DNA of 38,073 nucleotides from Alistipes sp. CAG:831. Its GTDB lineage: Bacteria; Bacteroidota; Bacteroidia; Bacteroidales; UBA932. Of this stretch, positions 33,018-38,073 are shown one piece after another (position 1 is the first letter of the stretch; each line of letters opens with the position of its first letter). A program made the position numbers and the translations under genes. The notes beneath the pieces were generated by a model. The model ran no database searches and was not told where the DNA came from. It saw nothing but the letters and a program-made list of their open reading frames with translations. The stretch spans positions 57,469-95,541 of the forward strand of contig HF990397.1 of assembly GCA_000432775.1 (NCBI GenBank). The letters are read 5' to 3'.

Positions 33018-33788
33018 ATGAAACTCAATCTCAAGAACCCCATAATATTTTTTGACATAGAGAGCACGGGTCTGAACGTCGCCACGGACCGTATAGTGGA
33101 GATATCCATGGTAAAGGTCATGCCTGACGGCAGCACGGAAGTCAAGACCCGCCGCATCAATCCGACCATACACATATCCGAAGAGGCATCCCGCATACAC
33201 CACATCCACGATGAGGACGTCAAGGACTGCCCTACTTTCAGCCAGATAGCAAAATCCCTGGCCCGCTGGATGGAAGGCTGCGACATAGCCGGATACAACT
33301 CCAACAAGTTCGACATACCCGTACTCTACGAGGAATTCCTGCGTGCCGGCGTGGATTTCGATTTCCGCAAGAGAAAACTGGTGGACGTGCAGAACATCTT
33401 CCACAAAATGGAGCAGAGGACCCTTTCGGCAGCCTACAAATTCTACTGTCACAAGGACTTGGAGAACGCTCACTCCGCAGAGGCAGATACCGTGGCCACA
33501 TACGAGATTCTGCAGGCACAGCTGGACAAATACTCCGACACCCTGCAGAACGACATCAACTTCCTTGCGGATTTCTCCTCCAAGACCAAATTCGCAGACT
33601 ACGCCGGAAGAATCATCTACAACGACAAGGACGTGCCCGTCTTCAACTTCGGCAAGCACAAGGGCAAGCCTGTCGAGGAGGTTCTCCGCCAGGAGCCCAG
33701 CTACTACGCCTGGATGATGAACGGAGACTTTACGCTGGACACCAAGAAAGTCCTCACGGAGATTAAGATAAAGTCATCCGGAAAGTGA
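33018..33788 (+). CDS. DEDDh 3'-5' exonuclease, DNA polymerase III epsilon-like, with DUF3820-type C-terminus
   Basis: This 256-residue protein has an N-terminal RNase T/DnaQ-type exonuclease domain. Asp13 and Glu15 lie in FFDIESTG. A middle Asp probably lies in the GYNSNKFDIPVL segment, and the closing His and Asp are in HSAEAD. From about residue 205 it carries a second small domain with FNFGKHKGKPVEEV and YYAWMMNGDF, matching the FGKHKG...W pattern of the DUF3820 group. It may proofread during replication or repair; epsilon itself is usually shorter. It lies 17 nt after dnaN. Its TGA overlaps the GTG start of the next gene (GTGA). Confidence 0.88.
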   Translation: MKLNLKNPIIFFDIESTGLNVATDRIVEISMVKVMPDGSTEVKTRRINPTIHISEEASRIHHIHDEDVKDCPTFSQIAKSLARWMEGCDIAGYNSNKFDIPVLYEEFLRAGVDFDFRKRKLVDVQNIFHKMEQRTLSAAYKFYCHKDLENAHSAEADTVATYEILQAQLDKYSDTLQNDINFLADFSSKTKFADYAGRIIYNDKDVPVFNFGKHKGKPVEEVLRQEPSYYAWMMNGDFTLDTKKVLTEIKIKSSGK

Positions 33789-34357
33789 ACATCCTGGTTT
33801 CCCCTCTGACCGGAGGAAGTTTCTACTTCCGCTCCGACTCTACTCTTATAAGGGCTCTGACAGACTTCTACATCCCGGATTATGTAGAAAGTATATCCGC
33901 TGTTCCCATAATATGCTTCCGGTCCGAACGGTCCGGAAAATCCGTGCGGGAGCAGTTCGCGCCGCGGTACCTCGGACCGTTTTCCTGCGGTATCGTGCTC
34001 AAGGCTGCCATACGCGAAGACGCGGTAATGGAGAAGGACCGCATCTTCGTCCAGAACGCCCTGGATTACTCGACCGTCATTCCCTATGACCTCATCCCGC
34101 AGGACAGGCTTCCGGGCAGCATCTCCGAAGCCAGGCCATTCGTCATCAAGGTCAACGGCATAGAAAAATGCAGGATAGAACGGCACCCTGGCATGCAGGA
34201 GCTCTGCCGCAGATTCGCGGACATAAGCCGGTACTGCTCGGTACGCACAGGGGATATGCTGGCCTTCGAACTGGCACCGGAAATCCAGGTGGGCCGGGAA
34301 GAACATCTCACCGCCAGTTTCGGCACAGGCGGCAGCATCAGCATCATCGTAAGGTAG
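33785..34357 (+). CDS. Conserved-looking protein of unknown function, GTG start, coupled to the exonuclease
   Basis: This 190-residue soluble protein starts with GTG in a 4-nt GTGA overlap with the exonuclease, which argues strongly for a real, coupled gene. No signal peptide or membrane helix is visible. The C-terminal part (IPYDLIPQDRLPGSISEARPF, then RTGDMLAFELAPEIQVG and ASFGTGGSISIIV) faintly recalls a fumarylacetoacetate-hydrolase-like fold. The acidic metal ligands of that family are not evident, so I do not assign it. The gene occupies the position downstream of dnaN-exonuclease that, from memory, often holds coaBC in Bacteroides. Its last 14 nt overlap the converging flavoprotein gene. 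Confidence 0.7.
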   Translation: MNILVSPLTGGSFYFRSDSTLIRALTDFYIPDYVESISAVPIICFRSERSGKSVREQFAPRYLGPFSCGIVLKAAIREDAVMEKDRIFVQNALDYSTVIPYDLIPQDRLPGSISEARPFVIKVNGIEKCRIERHPGMQELCRRFADISRYCSVRTGDMLAFELAPEIQVGREEHLTASFGTGGSISIIVR

Positions 34358-35585
34358 ATCGGTTTATCACCGAGCGCACGGCCGCAGCAGCGGTAGAAAA
34401 GGCTATCTGAAGATTATATCCGCCTGTATCAGCATCCAGATCCATCACCTCCCCCGCAAAATACAGTCCGGGCACCAGCTTGGACTCCATAGTCTTTCGG
34501 GAAATCTCCTTCAGCGGCACCCCGCCGGCTGTAACTACTGCCCTGCGATAATCCACGAAGTCCTTAATGGGTATCCGCCAGCTCTTAAGACGGACAGGCA
34601 GGCTCTGGACCGTAAGAGACGGAACTGTTTCAATAAAAGGACCTACCGCCTTAAGAGGGAGAAATCTCTCCAGAAAACGCTCCAGGTCTACCCCGGGACG
34701 ATATTCCCTTTCGACCCTGGCCTTCAGTTCTGCCGGGGTGACCGCCGGCTTCAGGTCTATCACCGCCTCTACCTTCTTCCCGTCCGTGAGGGCCTTGACA
34801 GCCCTGCGGCTGACCCTGAATCCTATAGCTCCCTCCAGCCCTCCATCGGTGAATGTCAGTTCTCCGAACTCCGTCTGCACGACTCCTCCGTCAACCATGA
34901 GAGAGAGCGATACATTGCGGAGGGTCAGCCCGATCAGGTCAAAATTGTATTTCTCCGGCACCAGAGCCGTGAGCGAGGGCATGGTAGGAGTGACTGTGTG
35001 CCCCAGCCTGCCGGCCAATCGGTATCCGTCTCCAGTTGAGCCGGTTGCGGGATAGGAGAGCCCGCCGGTGGCGATTATCACCGTCTTAGCCTGAAGGCAG
35101 CGGACAGATATCCTGTCATCCGACCGCATGATACTCAGAGCGAAACCGCCGGATATCCGGTCAATCGAGACTACCTCACTGTTATATTGCAGATCTATAT
35201 TGTCCGATGAGACTATACGCCGCAGAAGGGCGTCCCTGACATCCATGCTGCGGCCGGACCGTGGGAAAACCCTCATTCCGCGCTCTACCGTAACGGGCAG
35301 GCCAAGGGACTGGAACATAGCGATGGTGTCGGTGTTGGAAAATGACATGAATGCCGGACGGAAAAAAGCGGCATCAGGGTGAATATGAGTACTCAGTTCC
35401 TCCCATGGACGGGTATTGGTAATATTGCACCTGCCTTTCCCCGTCAGCAGGAGTTTCTTCCCGCACTGACCGTTTTTCTCCAGCAGAGCCACTTTCAGGC
35501 TGCTGCCCGACGCAAGTACCGCCGCAGTCATGCCAGCAGCTCCCGCTCCTACTATTATCAGGTCATACTCCTTACATTCACCCAT
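34344..35585 (-). CDS. BaiN/RdsA (HI0933)-family FAD-dependent oxidoreductase
   Basis: This 413-residue flavoprotein opens with a dinucleotide-binding Rossmann motif (IIVGAGAAGMTAAVLA, about residues 10-25), then LLEKNGQCGKKLLLTGKGRCNIT, the signature of the HI0933/BaiN family. Next is the second FAD-contacting segment TVIIATGGLSYPATGSTGDGYRLA. The C-terminal GLYFAGEVMDLDADTGGYNLQIAFSTA completes the FAD site. The reaction varies in the family (BaiN reduces bile-acid intermediates); no substrate can be named here. A TAATTTTG -7 box (35615-35622) precedes it. Its 3' end overlaps the unknown gene by 14 nt, tail to tail. Confidence 0.92.
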   Translation of the reverse strand: MGECKEYDLIIVGAGAAGMTAAVLASGSSLKVALLEKNGQCGKKLLLTGKGRCNITNTRPWEELSTHIHPDAAFFRPAFMSFSNTDTIAMFQSLGLPVTVERGMRVFPRSGRSMDVRDALLRRIVSSDNIDLQYNSEVVSIDRISGGFALSIMRSDDRISVRCLQAKTVIIATGGLSYPATGSTGDGYRLAGRLGHTVTPTMPSLTALVPEKYNFDLIGLTLRNVSLSLMVDGGVVQTEFGELTFTDGGLEGAIGFRVSRRAVKALTDGKKVEAVIDLKPAVTPAELKARVEREYRPGVDLERFLERFLPLKAVGPFIETVPSLTVQSLPVRLKSWRIPIKDFVDYRRAVVTAGGVPLKEISRKTMESKLVPGLYFAGEVMDLDADTGGYNLQIAFSTAAAAVRSVINRSTLR

Positions 35586-35614
35586 ATCTTGTTGCGATTT
35601 TTATTTCGATTTCG

Positions 35615-35622
35615 CAAAATTA
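35615..35622 (-). promoter_or_regulatory. Putative -7 promoter box for the flavoprotein
   Basis: The minus strand reads TAATTTTG, a TAnnTTTG match, 29 nt upstream of the ATG at 35585. It is back-to-back with the tRNA promoter box at 35634-35641. Confidence 0.5.
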
Positions 35623-35633
35623 GAATTATTTTC

Positions 35634-35641
35634 TATATTTG
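35634..35641 (+). promoter_or_regulatory. Putative -7 promoter box for tRNA-Thr and GH97
   Basis: TATATTTG matches TAnnTTTG. It lies 18 nt before the first tRNA base, so the primary transcript would carry a leader of about 12 nt to be removed by RNase P. It is also the nearest promoter upstream of the GH97 gene. Confidence 0.55.
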
Positions 35642-35659
35642 CGTCCTCTTTCAGGAAAA

Positions 35660-35735
35660 GCCTCTTTAGCTCAGCTGGTAGAGCAGCTCATTCGTAATGA
35701 GCAGGTCGTGGGTTCGAGTCCCATGAGAGGCTCCA
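35660..35735 (+). tRNA. tRNA-Thr (anticodon CGT)
   Basis: The sequence folds as a standard 76-nt cloverleaf. The acceptor GCCTCTT pairs with GAGAGGC, and the D arm is GCTC/GAGC. The anticodon stem GCTCA/TGAGC encloses loop TTCGTAA (anticodon CGT, reading ACG threonine). The variable loop is AGGTC and the T arm is GTGGG-TTCGAGT-CCCAT. The 3' CCA is encoded. One G-T pair is in the acceptor stem. It precedes the GH97 gene by 21 nt with no terminator between. Confidence 0.95.
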
Positions 35736-35756
35736 GTTTTATTTTCATTTTCAGCC

Positions 35757-37730
35757 ATGAATTTAAGATTTCTCACATCGGCCGTGATTGTCCTCATCTC
35801 GGCCCAGGTGCTTTTTGCCGCACCCAAGACCCGCACAGTCCAGTCTCCAGACGGCAGGCTGGCTCTGACAGTAGAGGTAAGTGACTCTGTCTCATACAGT
35901 GTAGCATTTGACGGACACACCTTCATTCTGCCTTCACCGGTCTCCATGACCCTTTCTGACGGCAGGGTACTGGGACATGACAACCTTTCCTCCGTACGCT
36001 TCAGGACTTCATCCGTAAGGGATTCCGTGGACACTCCGTTCTACCGGCAAAGCCGTATTGAGGAGAGCTACAATGCATTGACCCTGACTTTCCCTAAAGC
36101 AGGCTTCTCCCTGGAGTTCAGGGCCTACAATGAAGGCGCAGCCTACCGCTTCGCTACCTCGCTCAAGGACAGCGTCACAGTTGTCGGAGAGGAGGCCGTT
36201 TTCCGTTTTGACCAGGACTACCAGGCATGGATACCCTACAGCGCCAACACCAAGAATCCTTTCCAGACCTCCTTCGAGAGTCAGTACACCGTCTCGCCCC
36301 TGAGCGGATTCGAGACCGGACGCCTGTCCATCACTCCGATGCTCGTGGAGCTCGGCTCCGGAGCCAAGGTACTCATAACCGAGTCTGACCTGGAGTCGTA
36401 CCCCGGTATGTTCCTTGACGGAGAAGGCAGCACCCTGCACGGAGTCTTCGCCGGACGGCCCACCACCTACGTGGACGGCTACAGATGCCAGGAAAGGATA
36501 CTGCGCAACTCCGACACCCTGGCCGTCACTTCCGGCACCAGGACCTATCCGTGGAGAATCATATCCGTGGCAGAAAATGACACCGATCTGCCTGTAAACA
36601 ATCTCGTATGGCTGCTCGGCTCACCCAGCCGCATAGAGGACATCTCGTGGATACGTCCCGGCCAGGCAGCATGGGAATGGTGGAACGACTGGGGATTCCA
36701 CAACGTGGACTTCAAGGCCGGCATCAACACCGAGTCCTATAAATACATGATAGATTTCGCGGCCGCAAACGGACTCGAGTACGTGGTCGTGGATGAAGGA
36801 TGGTCCCCCCGCACAGGAGGCGACATCATGAAGGCCATACCCGAATTCGACGTGGAGGAAGTGGCCCGCTACGGCCAGTCCAAGGGTGTGGGTGTGATAC
36901 TCTGGGCTGTAGGATATGTCCTGGACGACAAGCTGGAAGAGGCCTGCAGCACATACTCCGCAATGGGAATCAGCGGATTCAAGGTAGACTTCATGGACCG
37001 CGATGACCAGGAAGTGGTGGAAATGAACTACCGCATCCTCGAAACGGCTGCAAAATATCATCTGACAATAGACCTGCACGGCATGTACAAGCCCACCGGA
37101 CTTAACCGCACATGGCCCAACCTGCTCAATTACGAGGGCGTATGGGGTCTCGAGCAGATGAAATGGTCAGAGGAGGACATCCTGACATACGATGTGACCT
37201 TCCCCTATATCCGCATGGCCGCCGGACCGGTGGACTACACCCAGGGAGCCCTGCGCAATGCCCCGATGAAAAATTTCGCCCCCATATACAGCCACCCTAT
37301 GAGCCAGGGAACGAGAGCCCATCAGGTTGCGCTGTACGCCATATTCGACTCTCCGCTTACCATGCTTTGCGACTCTCCCAGCGACTACATGAAAGAACAG
37401 GAGACCACAGATTTCATTTCTGCCATACCCACCGTCTACGATGAAACAAGAGTCCTTGCAGGAGAGATAGGCAAATATATCATAACCCAGAGACGTGCCG
37501 GCGACCGCTGGTACATCGGAGGCATCACGGGGACTGAGGGCATGACCATGACCCTTACCCCGCAGCTGCCCGAGGGGGACTATACCATTACTGTCTTCCG
37601 CGACGGCGTGAACGCCGCTACCGTAGGTGAAGACTACGTAATCGAAACTTCAGGACTGCACTCCGGCCAGAGCCTTGAGATCGAGGCCGTACCCGGCGGA
37701 GGATTCGCTGCCATCATTGAGAGAAAATAA
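35757..37730 (+). CDS. Glycoside hydrolase family 97, retaining (alpha-galactosidase-like) subtype
   Basis: This 657-residue secreted enzyme starts with a signal peptide (MNLRFLTSAVIVLISAQVLFA, cleavage before or near APKT). The N-terminal beta-sandwich reaches about residue 270, a (beta/alpha)8 catalytic domain spans about 280-560, and a C-terminal beta domain follows. Catalytic candidates are Asp411 in GFKVDFMDRDDQ and Glu466 in YEGVWGLE. Their spacing of 55 equals that of nucleophile Asp415 and acid/base Glu470 of Bacteroides BtGal97b as I recall them. The base glutamate of inverting SusB is replaced here (HGMYKPTG instead of HEATRPTG). It should therefore be a retaining exo-alpha-glycosidase, probably alpha-galactosidase-like, in the periplasm. 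No SusC/SusD pair is visible. Confidence 0.9.
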   Translation: MNLRFLTSAVIVLISAQVLFAAPKTRTVQSPDGRLALTVEVSDSVSYSVAFDGHTFILPSPVSMTLSDGRVLGHDNLSSVRFRTSSVRDSVDTPFYRQSRIEESYNALTLTFPKAGFSLEFRAYNEGAAYRFATSLKDSVTVVGEEAVFRFDQDYQAWIPYSANTKNPFQTSFESQYTVSPLSGFETGRLSITPMLVELGSGAKVLITESDLESYPGMFLDGEGSTLHGVFAGRPTTYVDGYRCQERILRNSDTLAVTSGTRTYPWRIISVAENDTDLPVNNLVWLLGSPSRIEDISWIRPGQAAWEWWNDWGFHNVDFKAGINTESYKYMIDFAAANGLEYVVVDEGWSPRTGGDIMKAIPEFDVEEVARYGQSKGVGVILWAVGYVLDDKLEEACSTYSAMGISGFKVDFMDRDDQEVVEMNYRILETAAKYHLTIDLHGMYKPTGLNRTWPNLLNYEGVWGLEQMKWSEEDILTYDVTFPYIRMAAGPVDYTQGALRNAPMKNFAPIYSHPMSQGTRAHQVALYAIFDSPLTMLCDSPSDYMKEQETTDFISAIPTVYDETRVLAGEIGKYIITQRRAGDRWYIGGITGTEGMTMTLTPQLPEGDYTITVFRDGVNAATVGEDYVIETSGLHSGQSLEIEAVPGGGFAAIIERK

Positions 37731-37747
37731 GTCAAAAACAGATCTGC

Positions 37748-38073
37748 ATGAAATCAAGACTCTACATTCCCCTGACGCTCATTGCCCTGAGCTGCGCCGT
37801 ACTGGCCGTAGCCCTGTGGATCAGCACCTCTGACGGAAACAGCGGCAGCGACACATCCTCCGCTGTACTGGAGAATATCGCTTCACGCACCAGCATCCGC
37901 GCCTATACCTCCGAGCCGGTCGGTGACGAGACCATAACGGCCCTGCTCAAGGCCGGCATGGCAGCCCCGACCGCCATGAACACACAGCCGTGGACATTCT
38001 ACGTGGTGCGCGACAAGGAACTGATGCAATCCCTTGCGGAGGTGCTGCCCTACGCCAAAATGGCAGCCGATGC
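37748..38073 (+). CDS. Nitroreductase-family protein with N-terminal membrane anchor (partial)
   Basis: The first 108 residues are visible before the right edge. A hydrophobic N-terminal segment (LYIPLTLIALSCAVLAVALWI, about residues 5-25) could be a signal anchor or a poor lipoprotein signal (ALSC). It is followed by a serine-rich linker, then the nitroreductase fold. That fold shows IASRTSIRAYTSEPVGDETITALLKAGMAAPTAMNTQPW; the R-x-S-x-R and APTAMNTQPW elements line the FMN pocket. Nitroreductases are normally cytosolic and use FMN and NAD(P)H, so an exported version is unusual. It follows the GH97 gene by 17 nt and probably shares its transcript. Confidence 0.8.
   Translation, partial: MKSRLYIPLTLIALSCAVLAVALWISTSDGNSGSDTSSAVLENIASRTSIRAYTSEPVGDETITALLKAGMAAPTAMNTQPWTFYVVRDKELMQSLAEVLPYAKMAAD

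Noticed and set aside
1..38073. CRISPR array, insertion sequence, integrase, toxin-antitoxin pair or biosynthetic cluster
   Set aside because: I looked for regularly spaced direct repeats, transposase motifs and paired small genes and saw none. Repeats found are single palindromes, not arrays.

Overview
This window looks like a chromosomal segment of a GC-rich member of the Bacteroidales. The evidence is a short primary sigma factor without region 1.1, TAnnTTTG-type -7 boxes ahead of several genes instead of sigma-70 boxes, few Shine-Dalgarno sequences, several lipoproteins, a GH97 glycosidase and a 2-oxoacid:ferredoxin oxidoreductase operon. Most of it is housekeeping gene content with good codon structure. 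There is no CRISPR array, insertion sequence, transposase or prophage.

Layout. 1-297 (minus) is the start of a TRZ/ATZ-type amidohydrolase cut by the window edge. 482-5558 (plus) is an energy operon: a fused ADP-forming acyl-CoA synthetase, a 55-residue one-helix membrane protein, and the four subunits of a 2-oxoacid:ferredoxin oxidoreductase (ferredoxin, alpha, beta, gamma). A 127-nt palindromic element sits between beta and gamma. An oxidative decarboxylation giving acyl-CoA and reduced ferredoxin is thus encoded beside an enzyme that converts acyl-CoA to acid plus ATP. 5620-8942 is more accessory: an orphan ORF6N-domain gene, a second palindromic element, an FlK-like thioesterase with umuD and umuC, and an unknown lipoprotein converging on umuC.

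8945-15011 (minus) reads dicarboxylate symporter, omega-amidase-like nitrilase, 5'-nucleotidase lipoprotein, then a coiled-coil protein, zapA, a structured RNA that I call as the Bacteroidales 6S RNA, and rny. 15090-19193 (plus) holds a DPM1-like glycosyltransferase overlapping dihydroorotase by ATGA, then ftsH. 19350-31777 (minus) is a long leftward run: htrA/degQ, rpoD, M3 peptidase, argS, ygiQ, an acidic conserved protein, a ClC channel with CBS domains, and tex. It encodes a periplasmic protease, the primary sigma factor, an aminoacyl-tRNA synthetase and an RNA-binding factor, mostly with very short gaps.

31873-34357 (plus) is dnaN, a DEDDh exonuclease and an unknown gene coupled by GTGA. 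It converges with a BaiN/HI0933-family flavoprotein (minus). The end of the window carries tRNA-Thr(CGT), a GH97 enzyme with retaining-type residues, and the start of a membrane-anchored nitroreductase-family protein, apparently in one transcription unit.

The features most worth a second look are the zapA-rny RNA, the three palindromic intergenic elements (4816-4942, 6227-6336, 21557-21654), the membrane microprotein of the energy operon, and the unknown gene overlapping the exonuclease. I found no clear new multi-gene system.
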